From Serinus canaria (taxonomy: Eukaryota > Chordata > Aves > Passeriformes > Fringillidae), in NCBI RefSeq assembly GCF_022539315.1, contig NC_066314.1, positions 65,271,543 through 65,335,542 on the forward strand: 64,000 bases of DNA. Reading direction: 5' to 3'. The position numbers and the translations under genes were made by a program. Each line of letters begins with the position of its first letter. Position 1 is the first letter of the stretch. The notes beneath the pieces were generated by a model. It had not been told where the DNA came from, did no database searches, and was given only the letters and a program-made list of their open reading frames with translations. Shown one piece after another: positions 24,441-35,670 of the stretch.

Positions 24441-27400
24441 CTGCATTTGAGGAGGGGAAAAAATTACCATTAGCCATTTTCTAGCTTTTACTGCAATACA
24501 GTGTTAGTATAGACACTAACTAGATATTTAGGGGGGTGTTTGGAAGAAAGGCAATTCACAAACATCATGTATGTTTGTCTTCTTCTTTCCTAAGCATCTG
24601 TTCATGGCCATTGTTCTCAGATTTCTTTCCTCACTAGAAATGAGAAAATCTCTGCAAATACTGCATCCTCCTTTTTTAAATGGAGGAACCTGAATATCAA
24701 ATGATAGTAGGGGGACACAGGAGAAAGGGAAGGGGACAAGGGAGAAGCAGCCAATGAGGAATCCAGTCACAATGCTTAGTTTATGCCAAGTTCCTCATTC
24801 TGACCACCAGATGCAGTTCATATGCAAAGCAAAATGTTCTGATACAGACAGACATGTTAATCTGGACAAACCGGGGTAAAACAGGTACTTTGTATCCCCA
24901 AACATACACCATAGCCTTTCACTTCTTGCACTGCTTCATGGGCTCTCTTTTGTAATGCTCACTAGAGGCATCCAGGTGTTTGTCAGTTTTCTAAATTATT
25001 TAGGAAAAAAAGTAGAAAAGTTTTCACTAATTGTATCTGTTAATGCTGGGTAAAAAAAGATCAAAAAATCCTAATGCTTAGCAAGGAATTCTGACATCGA
25101 AACTTGTTACTAGGATAAATGTACTTACCTAAATTGGTATCTGCTCGTACTAAGAGTTGAGTTTTTTCATTTCCTGCTGGTTTTAAATGTAATGTTCCTA
25201 CACCTTTTTCTTTAAATTCATTATCCTTTTTGTAGAACAGTTTGCACCTGTGGAGAAAAAATAAAACCCAAATCCATGTTTGTGCAGCCATGCAGAGATG
25301 AAATAAAAAGATATCTCCCAGATACATGTATCCATCTGACTCACAGTAACAGTAATCACGATTTAACATGCTGAGTAACATAAATCTTTATTATTCTTGA
25401 CCTTGTTTCATGTGCTAATGGACAGCACTTGGAGATCAAAGAGAAAGTGAATTATTTCTTTCAGTACTGAAATGATAAATGTATTACTTTCAGGGAAAAG
25501 TAAAAGGCACAGCAACCTGTACTCAGGGCCTCTGAGGAGCAATAAATGTAGGCTACTTTTAAAATAAACTAATTAGAAAGCCTTAAGAACTGGCTGTATC
25601 ATTCTGAAGTTATAATAGGACTTTAATGTACAATTTATAAATATTTTTAAGTGAGGCTCTAATAAACCTAAAGCCATTTATTAAAGTAGCACATGTTTTT
25701 CAGATACAGCTAATGACTTTCTGTAGCAGGACAAATTCTGTGCTGAGTGTCAAGCAGACATGCAATTACTTGGGACTACTGAAGCTTTGAAAAACTGCTT
25801 CTAGTGGAACCAGTTTCATTTTTGAGCTTAAAAGCACAACTTGTTCACTCCTTTATCTAATAATAATCAGCATTTTCCAACTGAAGAGTCTTATTTTAGG
25901 CTGTGCAAATCCACCTGGTGAATTTTCCAGCAGTATTTTATAAGGTTTCTGTGGTAAAGGCCCAAGGTCCTGCAACTTAATTGTACAAAACCTGATGAAG
26001 GCAGAAACATCTTCACTTGTTAAAAAGCTGATCACATGTACAACACAAACTATTAGAGCTGTGTCCAATATACAGGAGAATTTTAGTAAGATCTTACATA
26101 CTCCTGCCTGTAATTAAATTTTGTGACAAGTCCGTATTCTATGTGGATTCCTAACAAGCTTTATTTATTACGAAGTCAGGGACATGTTATTAATGATGCA
26201 CTGCAGTGGTGAAGAATAGCAATACACAGGTATTAATTTTATTTTCCAAGTTAAAGTCACTTACTTCTTTGAGTAGAAAGCATCATCTTCTTTTATTTCA
26301 TTAACAATGACTTTTGGTGGCTCTTCTTCCTCCTCTTCCCCTCCTTTAAATAGAAAGTTTTAATATGTTAATGTTGTGAGCACAGATTTTGGCACTGTAC
26401 TGGAAGTGCCTTATGCCCACCATGGTTGACATGGACACCTTTCAGTCCATGTGTACTCTGCAGCAGCTTCAGCTACAAAGAAAAGGGTTACTTGCTTTTC
26501 ATTCAGCTCTTAAAGCAACTTCATCCTCACCTTCAGTTTAAGTGGGATGAAAATATCCAATCCATACCAAACAATCAAACACCAACAATATAAAGCTTAG
26601 TAAGTCAAAAGCTTCTGTTTGAACAGAAACAGTTTTCACATTTCAAAGAGTATGCTCCACAAATGGGTTCAAGTAAAGCACAGTAAATAGTTCCAAGAGC
26701 CAGATTTAATTTGGGGGAAGGGAATTAGCTGCAGAATGACAGATAAGAGACAGTGGCAGATTATGCCTTTCCAGCCCCTTAGGTACTGGGATTTCTATCA
26801 GCCTATTGTATTCAGCACAGGCAAAGACCAGAGTAAAGCTGTCAGGTACTATGTAGCTTCGTTGGCCTCCTTACAATCTATTCAGTAAAATGGACTGAAC
26901 TGTTCTGTATATCATGCTGTTTACTGCAGAGATCTCTTGATAAACCTTCCAGGAAAACCAGTGGGATTGAGAAGTCCAGCAGGCTGAAAGGTGAACATAC
27001 TAGCTGATTAAAACTTCATAAATTCCTGTCCTCATATATGGGATTATTTTGTATATTACAATATAAAGTACAAATTTGACAGAAGTAAGTCTTGATAAGC
27101 ACATAGTTTTGGTGGTGCTTACATAAGGCTGGGTTCTCCTGATTAGGGGTATAATTCTGCATTTCAAATTGAAGAATGACGATGATCACAGAATACAGAA
27201 TTTCCTGAGTTGGAAAGGACCAACCAGAATCATGGAATCCAGCTCCTGGTCCTGCCCAGAACACCCCAACCACCCTACCCTGTGCCTGAGAGTGTGGTCC
27301 AAATGCTCTTGGAGCTCTGGCATTCCCTGGGGAACCTGGGCAGTGCCTGAGCACCCTCTGGGGGAAGAACCTTTTCTGATATCCAGCCTAAACCTCCTGG

Positions 27401-30400
27401 ACACTACACCATGCCATCATCTCAGTGAACTTAATATTGCATTTTTTTAGTATTCTTAAGTCACATACACTCACAGCTGACCATTAAAATAACTATAAAT
27501 AGAAATACATAGAATTTACCTTTGTCATCATTATTGCCACTGTCTGTTTGAGCTTCCAATGAACTGGTGGATGCTGCGGTGACAGGCTTGGCCTGGTTTG
27601 CATCTTTTCCAAAGAAACCTGAATTCCCTGGAGAAAACGAGAAACTACTAGTTGTTCCTGAACCGAGGGAACACAAAACAGAACTGTCAACACTCTTGCC
27701 AAAATTAAACGAGACAGTTGATGTAGCTCCTAACAACGGGTCTCTTTTTTCTAATGCAGCTTCAGGTTTTTTGTCTGAAGTATCCTCAGTTTTGCTGTTA
27801 AACAAAAACGTGGAGCCTTGCTGGAGCTTTGAACTCCCGAACACAGGAGCAGCCTGCGGGCCCGGGGTCTTGCCGCTCTCGTTCTCGGAGCTGCTGTCAC
27901 TGCTGCCCCCGTGCTGCTGCTCGATGCTGGCCAGGTAGCGCTCGTAGTCCCTGAAGATGGGGGTGAGGTCGCACAGGGGGTTGCTGTTAACGTGTTTCAC
28001 TATCCAGTCACGAACGGAGCAGTTGAGGGCAGCCAGCTGTTTGTGGTAGGAGCCAGAGCCGGGTGCTGTGCCCAAGGTGCTGCCTGAGGAGCAGGGCTGG
28101 CTGCTGCCGTTGGCTGTGGGGCTGGCAGCCTTCTTCTCAGCAAACACAGCAGCAGTGGGGCCGTTTGACATTGGGGATCCTGTTACAGAAAAATCACAGA
28201 ATTATAGCATATCCTGAGCTGGGAGGGACACAACAGGATCATGGAGTACAGCTCCTGGCCCTGCCCAGGACACCCCAACAATCCCACCCTGTGCCTGAGA
28301 GCATTGTCTGAATACTCTGGAGCTCTGGCAGCTTCAGGGCTGTAACCATTCCCTGGGGAGCCTGGGCAGTGCCCAACACCCTCTGGGGGAAGAACCTTTT
28401 CCTGATATCCAACTTAACTCATTTGCTTAATAAGCTCTGGTTTAAAAAATAACACAGATGCTTTCCTGACCTAGTGAGAAAAGTGGCTCAGAACCTTTTA
28501 TTTTTTACCCAGAAAACACAACTCTCTTAAAAGCCTAACACACTCAATATTTCTTAACCAAATCACTCATCCTTACTTAGCTGAGTTCCTTCTTTTGGGT
28601 CACCATACTGTGCCCCAGGTACTCCCATGCCAGTGAGCTGACCCAAGTTTTCATTTACAAGACAAGTAAGTTAGGGATAGACAAAGTAGATGGAGTAGAC
28701 CGGTGTATAAAAAAATCCAAAGACATCTTGTACAGAACATTAAAAAAAATACATGTCTTATATTTTGCCAAAACCTTCAAAATCTTACAAAAATCTAACA
28801 ACTTCAGCAAGCTGTAATGCTTATTAAATCAAAAAACTCAACTTATCTCTTGCACTTTGTGCTTTAAATCACCCTGAGTGCACTAGCCCATAATTTTACA
28901 AGCTTTTGAGCACTTCTGTATAAAAAACCCTAAGAAGCAAACTAGAAAAATTCTCATTGAATATTTCAGTTTCCCTTAATTTATTCAAGCTAACTGAAAT
29001 CCACATTACTCCAAAGTTCAAACTCCACCATTTCTATTCTATGGCATGGTGACTCCAAAATAAGGGTTAACATTTCTGCATGTCCAGCACAAAGGGACAG
29101 AACTAACATTCCTCAGGGAATTCCAAAGCATGACAGCTCAACATGCTGAAGTATTTAAAATGTCTTAAAATATAGGTATAATGGTAACAGATAAATTTCT
29201 AGTAAGACTGTCTGCAACATCAGATGCACAAGGAAAAAATATGAAGACTTTAGCTATGCAGCACGTATTTTTTATTTAAATTCAAAGAACTGGGACATGT
29301 CACCAGATGCTTTATACCTTTTACAGACTGCCTTATGCCAGTGCTTTCCATTTCCATCTGTGCCTAGAAAACTTTTACCTCCAGTATTAGAAATATGAAT
29401 TTAGTTGCCACCTCTTTAAATTGCATGCAGATGAAAACTTGTCCCTCCAGCACTCTAAAATAATAAGAAATCTTACAAAGAGGTATGAAGTCTCAAAACC
29501 TTAAATCACAACTATAAGATGATCTAAATTTGTTTTTTTCACTACGAAAATGACCCTACAAATTTTATGACCGAAGGTGTTGATAAATATGTGTGCTTAT
29601 TTAAAACTTACCAAATGCTGATTGTGTTTCAGAGGTGCTCTTCAAACTGCTGAAAGAAGGAGTACTAGAGACACTACTGCTTCCATTAGACAGCCCTTCC
29701 AAAGGCTTTATTCCTGCACCATTCCCAAATCCACTGAAGCCTCCTCCTCCTTTTCCAGAAGGCAATACAAAGCCTTTAAACCCTTTAAAAGCTCCTCCAC
29801 TTTCAGACTGGGGAGAAAAAAAAAAAGAGACAACCAGTTACATACATTTTCTCCACACAAATCCCATCCCCACTTAATATTCCTGGTACCTTTTGTTTAT
29901 TTTTCCCTAGTTCAGTGTGTCATTCCATGCATTACTGTGTAAGCTATGCACACAAAATTAACAGCTTCCTTATGATACACACTGCTACTGTTTTTAAAAG
30001 ACTCAGATGTTTGGTATGAAAACAAACTGGGTCTAGGATGTGGATACATGGAAGTTGCTCAGAGCTGTGGATGTATTTGACTACCTATTAGACATTTTGG
30101 AAATCTGTAATCTGGTTTCTCTTTAAATAACTACACAAGATTATGTAATTTCAGGTTTATTTTCAACAACTTTTAGCACTTAAAATGACAGTCAAGAGCC
30201 CAATACTTTAATCAACTCATCATTCTGGAGTCACCTATGAAACCTCTTGTGATTTGCCCAAAATATTCCAATGTGACTGATAGAAGATGCAAAGACAGAC
30301 TCTACTTGACCACAAAATATCCATCTCTGCAACCTTTTCATTACCCAGCTCTGATCACTGTCTTTGCAACTGCATTACTTTATGGTTTAGTTTCTTAGGT

Positions 30401-32584
30401 GTTTCTAAAAGACAAAGTACAATTAACATGCAAATAAAGCACTGCAATTTTTAGGCCTTTGGAGGTAATGAACTTTTACTACTCAAAGTGAACTTTCAGT
30501 GTCTCTGGAAAACCAGCAGAAGAGAACTGCTTCCAAGTTTCATCTGCTTTTGCCATTGAAGAAATGGCAAAGCTTGTCAATTTCAGGTTGTATTCCAGTA
30601 TCTGATCTTGTGGCTATGGATCTCTTTGCTTCCTTTTGTGCTCTCTTTTCCAGTGCAGTCCTCTGCTTCTCATTCCTAGGTAGGCATTTTTATTGTGCTT
30701 CTCTCTGATCTGTCCCACCTTTCTCTCTGGACATTCCAGTTAAACTGCTGTCCTTTTCACAGCAGCATTCTGCTTGCTCCATGTAGGAACATCAGTAAGT
30801 TTCAAGTTGACCTTTTTGTAAATATTTCACAGGTTTCTTACACAACTTCAGCTGTCCTGCCATCTCTTCTATGTTTTAGATTTTGTCCAGTCTGTTATCC
30901 TGGTTTTGGCTGGGACAGAGTTAATTTTCTCCCTAGCAGCTGGTACAGTGGTGTGGTTTGAAGTAAGGGTGAGAAGAATGTTGATAGGATAACACAAAAT
31001 GGAAGTAAAGCAGTAAAAATGCTGTTTTACCTATTTGCAAACAACATTGTGTCTGAAGCACTCTTTATTTTTACTTCAAAAACATGCAAGAACACCCTGC
31101 TCACCAGTCAAACTAGTATTACCCTTTTTTTGCCTTAGCCTTATTCCTAGCATGGAGCAGTAAAGCCAAAGTTCATATGCACATATGACCTGGTGAGTTG
31201 AAATGAAAACTTTATTCAGCATCACTACAAACCTAAGGAAGTAAAAACCTGAGCATGATGTTGTGTTTTGTAACTGAGTACAGCACTCATGTTCAGTGAC
31301 CACGTTACCTCTGTCCCAACGTTTCGACGCTTTGCTTTTTTAATAGCTCTGTTCTTCAGGACCTCTTCACTTGCCACAGAGAATGTTCCCACCTTGAAGA
31401 GGAAGTTATGGAATCATTAGTGGAACATTTAAAATGCACAACATGAAGGGATGGCCAAGATCAGGTTTTGAACATGACTCTAACACTGCTACCAAATCAA
31501 ACAAGGGAAGAAGTTAAAAACCAGCCCACTCCAAAAATCCAGCACTGTCAATCAGCTTAGCAGCTGCCTGCATGTGAGCTGGTACTTGGAAAACTCTGGT
31601 TCTGCACTACATTTCTCTCTGTGCTATTTCCATTTTATTACAAAAAATAACGTAAGTTTTGCTTTGTTCTTTTAAAACACAGCTCTAAGATCTCTCTGCT
31701 GAAGGGAATCTGTCAGTAATCCACTGTCTGGAGCATATATATGGAGATGTGGGCTCTAAGGCAACCTCCAGCAGCCTGTTGTGGTTCAAACACTAGCAAA
31801 GACAAGAACCAACACATTAACTACATTTAATTATTATTTAATGGCTTAGTACCACCCTGCAACAAATGAGGAAATTAAGTTTTCTTATATTCAAATTCCT
31901 GGAAGAAACAGTTTTCTTTTTTACATTTACTGGGCCTATGCATTTAATACTTTTAGTTGGACAAAAAACTAAACCAGTTTGTTTAAACATGAGCCATAAG
32001 GAAGTATGAGACATTAAAGGTGAAAATGGTTTTTTTACAATCAGGTGGAACATACCATTTAACAATTTGCCTAATTCCTCTGGCTGTGTGGGGAAATTAA
32101 TCTAAAATTAATATAGCTCTAAAATTACAGACCCTCAAGAAAAAAAAAAAACTGGAGGCATACAGAGCATTTATCTCCAGAAATCAAATCTACTTTTCCT
32201 GTCAATTCAATAAATACCTATCACACATTTGAAGAGTCCAAAAGCATTTTAACAAGCCTGGGGTTCCCTCTAGAGACATGAAGTTCCTTTCCCACTGATG
32301 AAATTTTAACTCTTAAAAGCTGCTTTGCTATCCAGTCTGCATAACTGGAAGCTTTATAAAAATCATTTTTAAAAATCCACTTCTATAAAATTATCTTTAA
32401 CTGCTAAACTTTTAACCAGTTCTGCTGTAGGTTTTATGCACAAAATACACAACAAATGTAAACAGCTACTCTACTGTCTGCAGGCGTGCACGGGGGGAAG
32501 TAACGTGAATTTTACCTCTTCAGCTTCATCCTCCTGGTCCCAGTTTCGGTCAGTCAGTTCCTTTTCTGCAATTCTCTTTGCCAT
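24238..32584 (-). CDS. NUP50: NUP50, nucleoporin of 50 kDa, complete coding sequence
   Basis: Read on the minus strand, exons are 32584-32516, 31392-31309, 29807-29612, 28179-27520, 26343-26265, 25247-25129 and 24440-24238. They total 1410 nt, 469 residues plus TAA (human 468). The product is a soluble FG nucleoporin of the nuclear basket; in known orthologues the N-terminus binds importin-alpha and releases cargo, the middle contacts Nup153, and the C-terminal Ran-binding domain binds RanGTP. Visible here: [17 protein letters not shown] start, basic KKAKRR near residue 45, GFKGFKGF, scattered FG dipeptides (SGFGN, VFGSS, FNFGK, FFGKD), conserved [16 protein letters not shown] near residue 160, an acidic run near residue 340, and a RanBP1-like domain from about 340 to the end. 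The start ATG has A at -3 and G at +4. Confidence 0.97.
25129..25247 (-). CDS. NUP50: NUP50 coding exon, Ran-binding domain
   Basis: The acceptor is ctccacag and the donor TTAG|gtaagt. The 119 nt encode [23 protein letters not shown] and [13 protein letters not shown], the core strands of the RanBP1-type fold, matching human NUP50 closely. Confidence 0.95.
26265..26343 (-). CDS. NUP50: NUP50 coding exon, acidic linker into Ran-binding domain
   Basis: The acceptor is atttaaag and the donor AAGAA|gtaagt. The 79 nt complete a split Gly, encode a run of six Glu residues and [18 protein letters not shown], and leave two bases of a Lys codon. It joins the disordered middle to the Ran-binding domain. 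Confidence 0.93.
27182..27415 (-). mobile_element. CR1 LINE 3' fragment in NUP50 intron
   Basis: The reverse complement of the CR1 3' end starts at TCACAGAAT and runs through gagttggaaaggaccaacc, ccctgtgcctgagagtgtgg and ccctctgggggaagaac to gatatccagcctaaacctcc. It lacks the roughly 20-bp ccattccctgggg-flanking segment found in the copies at 28193 and 34421, so it belongs to another CR1 subfamily or is internally deleted. Confidence 0.85.
27520..28179 (-). CDS. NUP50: NUP50 large central exon
   Basis: This 660-nt exon follows acceptor tgtaacag and ends AAAG|gtaaat. It carries the conserved [20 protein letters not shown] block and [17 protein letters not shown], then a low-complexity Ser-rich region with FG dipeptides (VFGSS, FNFGK, FFGKD). 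The frame stays open about 60 nt into the following intron, so an unspliced reading would give a false C-terminus. Confidence 0.96.
28193..28478 (-). mobile_element. CR1 copy with unusual 5' extension, NUP50 intron
   Basis: It is a typical inverted CR1 3' end (tcacagaattatagcatatc to ccctctgggggaagaacc), then continues from about 28415 with aactcatttgcttaataagc and cacagatgctttcctgacct, which also follows the CR1 copy at 34421-34738. Its 3' end is 14 bp from the splice acceptor of the large NUP50 exon. CpG positions are decayed to TG/CA. Confidence 0.75.
29612..29807 (-). CDS. NUP50: NUP50 coding exon with FG segment
   Basis: The acceptor is tccccag and the donor TTTG|gtaagt. The 196 nt start in phase 0 and leave one base. 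It encodes [13 protein letters not shown], a Gly-rich FG segment ([10 protein letters not shown]), [10 protein letters not shown], and a Ser/Thr-rich stretch ending in SAF, whose following Gly is split across the intron. Confidence 0.94.
30896..30995 (+). mobile_element. LTR fragment in NUP50 intron
   Basis: CCTGGTTTTGGCTGGGACAG, AGTTAATTTTCTCCCTAGCA and the following ctggtacagtgg / gaagaatgttgata match, by recognition, a dispersed avian ERVL-type LTR end. About 100 bp remain, antisense to NUP50. Confidence 0.6.
31309..31392 (-). CDS. NUP50: NUP50 coding exon
   Basis: The acceptor is cttcaag and the donor GAG|gtaacg. The 84 nt in phase 0 encode 28 residues from [15 protein letters not shown] to the basic [11 protein letters not shown]. 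In orthologues this basic patch contributes to importin-alpha binding. Confidence 0.95.
32516..32584 (-). CDS. NUP50: NUP50 exon with start codon
   Basis: The ATG complement is at 32582-32584 in context aaaaATGGC. The exon begins at 32596 after acceptor ttccacag, so 12 nt are 5' UTR, and ends GAG|gtaaaa. It encodes 23 residues, [20 protein letters not shown] then AEE, the importin-alpha binding N-terminus. Confidence 0.95.
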
Positions 32585-32596
32585 TTTTCCCCACCT

Positions 32597-34749
32597 CTGT
32601 GGAAGAAACAAAAAGTCCTAGAAAGAATTGCACAGAAATTAAATTCTAAGTGGCAGTGATCTTCAATTTGTATTTCTTAGAACAAAGAAGGAGCTGCAGG
32701 TCATGTAGCAGTAAGTAAAGTTTGGAATGACGACTGAAAACCAAATGTTGTTTGGTTTTGCCACCAAATGTGACAAAAACAATCAGCAGCACTTGAGGTT
32801 AAAGCTGTGGTGATCAGCCACATTCCATCTTAAATTAAAGCAACAACAGAAATGGACAGTTCAGTTATGGGATAGATTTTCTTTAGCAGCTGGAAAAATT
32901 CCTTTCAGAACCATAACTCATATACTCTCATTCTGAAGGGCTACAAAAACCCCAAAGCTGTGGTTAAAACATTCCATGTTCCACTGCACATCACTGCCTC
33001 AGGGTAGCCATGTAAGCAGCAAGAAAACAGTGACCTGCTTCATAACACCTACAATAAATACTAATGAGGACCCACTGAATCAACTGACCAGAGAGCTTGG
33101 TTAAGACTGAAGACAATGCTCTCCTTTAAAAAATTGGATTGGTTGGCCATTATTAATTCGAAATTTTTTAAAAAATTACAAAAAAATGAGATTGGCTTTC
33201 CTACAAAGTACACATAAGTCATGCCGTGGATTTTAGAGCAACCACTGTAAGAAATCATCATTTTTCTGGTTATCTCTGTGATGTAAAACAAAATCAGCTT
33301 TGCAGAAGGAATGTCTATAACTGTTCTGAATCCCATTTTACTAAAGTACAACTTATGAGCTGTGTACAAAACCAAAGAAAGAAAACATGGCAGCTGAACT
33401 CAATCTAAAAAACCTGGCAAGCAATCATACTACTGGAATTTTATGTGAAAAGAAGAGGTATTTTACTAACTATGGTTATATCTTCTGACACTAAATATGA
33501 AAACTTTCTAAAGGAAATATGTAGCTTGTTTGCAATTTAAATCTCAAGCAAGCACAACTAAAATGCTTCCAAAACCCCCCTGAGTTTGTGATTAAGACCT
33601 GCCCAGAAAAAATATTTAAAAATACACAAAAAGCTGAATTTCAGAGCCAGACATTGTAACAATACATTGTTACAAGATATCTTGTTTATATGTTGAACAG
33701 TCCATCCAGCAGCACAGCAGCCTTAGAGATCACACTGCCAAGTCCTGAATTTTGTCTGACACACATCACAAATTACTAGGTCAAGTTACTAGAGCTTCTG
33801 GAAGCAGAGGGACAAAGATTGGCCTGTGTATACATATTTAAATGCCCTAATCCACTCTGTCCTGGAAGTAGACATCCTTGCTTGATAATCCCTGGGAGAT
33901 CATTTCAATCTAACCCATTGAAAAACTAAAAAAGAAGTTATTTTAAAGTCACCTTTATTTAAATTATTATTAAATTACATAATTTTTAGGTAGAATGTAT
34001 TATATTATGTAATACATTTTAATTTATAATAAATAAAAGTGTTCTGCATATATATTCTGCATATACTTACATTATGTATATTATGTATTTAATATACTAT
34101 AGCATTATTTAAATGTATTAGTTTCATTATTACATTAAATATTTGAGTTATTGAAAGAGCACACTAACTACAAAGCCTGCCCCCCACCAAACGAGGGAAA
34201 ACCTTGTTGACCTAAGCTCCAGGTTCTCTGTACCCGCCTGTGTTTACAGACTTTCTCTTTAAAAGCATTGTAGAGGACCTAACAGAGAACGTGAGGTGTA
34301 TTCCATCCCGTGAAACAAGAACCAACACAAACCTACATCTGGCTGGTGTTCACAAACTTCACAGTTTTCGGAGCACATTTCTGAACAAGCTGAGATAGAA
34401 GTATTATGAGAAACATCTCAAAGAATCACGGAATATCCTCAGTTAGAAGGGACCCACAAGGATCGTCGAGTCCAACCCCTGGCCCTGCACAGACACCCCA
34501 ACAATCTCTGCACAGACACCCCAGCAATCCCACCCTGTGCATCCCTGAGAGCGGTGTCCAAAGGCTCCTGGAGCTCTGGCAGCCCTGGGGCCGTGACCAT
34601 TCCCTGGGGAGCCCGGGCAGTGCCCGACACCCTCTGGGGGAAGAACCTTTCCCTGATACGCAGCCTAACTCTTGTTCGATTAACAAGCTCTTCTTGTTTA
34701 AAACGACACAACGCAGATGCTTCGCTGACCTACAGAGCTACGCCCAGGA
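32597..34749 (-). other. NUP50: NUP50 first intron
   Basis: This is the inferred intron between the non-coding first exon and the start-codon exon. It contains a very AT-rich stretch at 33950-34145 and the CR1 copy at 34421-34738 adjoining the CpG island. No other exon is visible. Confidence 0.55.
34421..34738 (-). mobile_element. CR1 copy with retained CpGs beside the NUP50 CpG island
   Basis: It is an inverted CR1 3' end of the same subfamily as 28193-28478 (shared gtgaccattccctgggg segment and shared 5' extension ending cagatgcttcgctgacctac). Unlike that copy it keeps CpGs at many sites. It also contains a 23-bp internal tandem duplication, CTGCACAGACACCCCAACAA at 34485 and a near-identical copy at 34508. 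Confidence 0.8.
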
Positions 34750-35670
34750 GCTTCACTGCCCTATTTAACGCAGCCGTTCGCCAGCAAGGCTCCCCTGGAG
34801 GTTTGCAGGGGGCGGCATCACCCGAGTACCGAAGGGCCGGAGTCCCGGCGGTGCCGGAGGCAGCGGGGCCGGGTGCCGGGCCCCGGCGGTGTCGCAGCGC
34901 TGTCGCTGCGGCTCCCGGCGGGAGGAAGCGGAAGCCGGATGCCGCCAGGGCCACCCCGCGCCCCCGTGGCCGCGGCGCTGCCGTTCCGCTTGGACTCCCG
35001 AGTCCGCTCGCTCCGTGCCGGGGACGCCGCGCGTTGCCTGCGCACCTCACGGACCGATCCGCGCATTCCGAACCCAGCGAACTCGCACCGGTGCGACCCC
35101 CCCGAACCCCGCCGCCGCCCCGCTCCCTCCATCCCCAGCCCGCACTCCCCTGCTCGGGTCCCGCTCGTGCCCGGCCGCCCCTCGCGCCTCGACGTGTGGG
35201 ACCCGCGGCACTCACTCGCTCGGGCGGGCGGTTCTCTCCTGCCGCGCTACGCTGCGGGGCCGACGCTGCGGCGGGCGGGACGCAGGGTCTCCTCGCAGGC
35301 TGCACGGCCCCGGGGCGCGCTCAGCGTGCTCTGCTGTGCCTCCACAACCCCCCGATGCCGTCCGGCCCGGCCGCCCCTTCGGAATCCACGGGGAGACAGT
35401 GTCGGTGGGGCCCAGAGCGGGAACGCCGCGCCCGCCGCCGCCGTCCCGCTCCCGCCCGCACCGCGCGTGCGCCCGGCGGGGGCAGCGGGGCGGGGCGGGG
35501 CCGGGAGCTGCAGTACCGCCGGCGGCCGCGGGCGGCGCTCCAAAGGCCGCTGCGAGGGAAGGGCCCTCCCATGCGAGCCGGGATTACGTCACTTCCGGCG
35601 CCAGCCGCGGTCTGACCAAACTCTCCCGAAATGCTCGGGAAAAACAAATCGGGAATGTCGCCTGTCGGTG
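34750..35670 (-). promoter_or_regulatory. NUP50: CpG island with NUP50 promoter and probable non-coding first exon
   Basis: This stretch is extremely GC- and CpG-rich in an otherwise AT-rich window and lies about 2.2 kb upstream of the exon carrying the NUP50 start codon, which itself begins with 5' UTR. A non-coding first exon is therefore expected here. A good minus-strand donor, CGA|GTGAGT, is at 35216/35215. Overlapping TTACGTCA (CRE) at 35584-35591 and ACTTCCGG (ETS) at 35591-35598, and repeated GGGGCGGGG boxes near 35486-35502, fit a housekeeping promoter. The exact start site cannot be fixed from sequence alone. Confidence 0.75.
35584..35598. promoter_or_regulatory. Overlapping CRE and ETS motifs
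   Basis: TTACGTCA directly overlaps ACTTCCGG by one base. Both are classic CpG-containing core elements of housekeeping promoters (ATF/CREB and GABP/ELK families). They sit at the outer edge of the NUP50 CpG island, upstream of the inferred start site. Binding is inferred from motif only. Confidence 0.5.

Larger units (their letters stand above)
24441..27519 (-). other. NUP50: NUP50 3' introns
   Basis: Three introns (25128-24441, 26264-25248, 27519-26344) contain one CR1 fragment at 27182-27415 and no other recognised feature. A 71-codon ORF at 25853-26068 is intronic and has no visible splice or family support. Confidence 0.6.
28180..32515 (-). other. NUP50: NUP50 middle introns
   Basis: These are introns 29611-28180, 31308-29808 and 32515-31393. 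The first begins with a CR1 copy a few bases upstream of the large exon; the second holds an LTR fragment at 30896-30995. The remaining sequence is AT-rich and shows no gene. Confidence 0.6.

Noticed and set aside
25853..26068. 71-codon minus-strand ORF in a NUP50 intron
   Set aside because: Flanking exons join perfectly without it and match human NUP50; no recognisable similarity.
27461..28171. 236-codon minus-strand ORF read as a complete protein
   Set aside because: It is the large NUP50 exon started at an internal Met and read past the splice donor at 27520 into the intron; annotated as an exon instead.
33172..33187. AATTTTTTAAAAAATT palindrome, and similar T-run/A-run junctions near 22380
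   Set aside because: Low-complexity homopolymer junctions are self-complementary by composition.
34554..35615. 353-codon plus-strand ORF, with 281- and 278-codon ORFs in other frames
   Set aside because: They lie in the CpG island and partly in a CR1 copy. Length comes from few AT-rich stop codons; composition is Arg/Pro/Ala/Gly low complexity in every frame.
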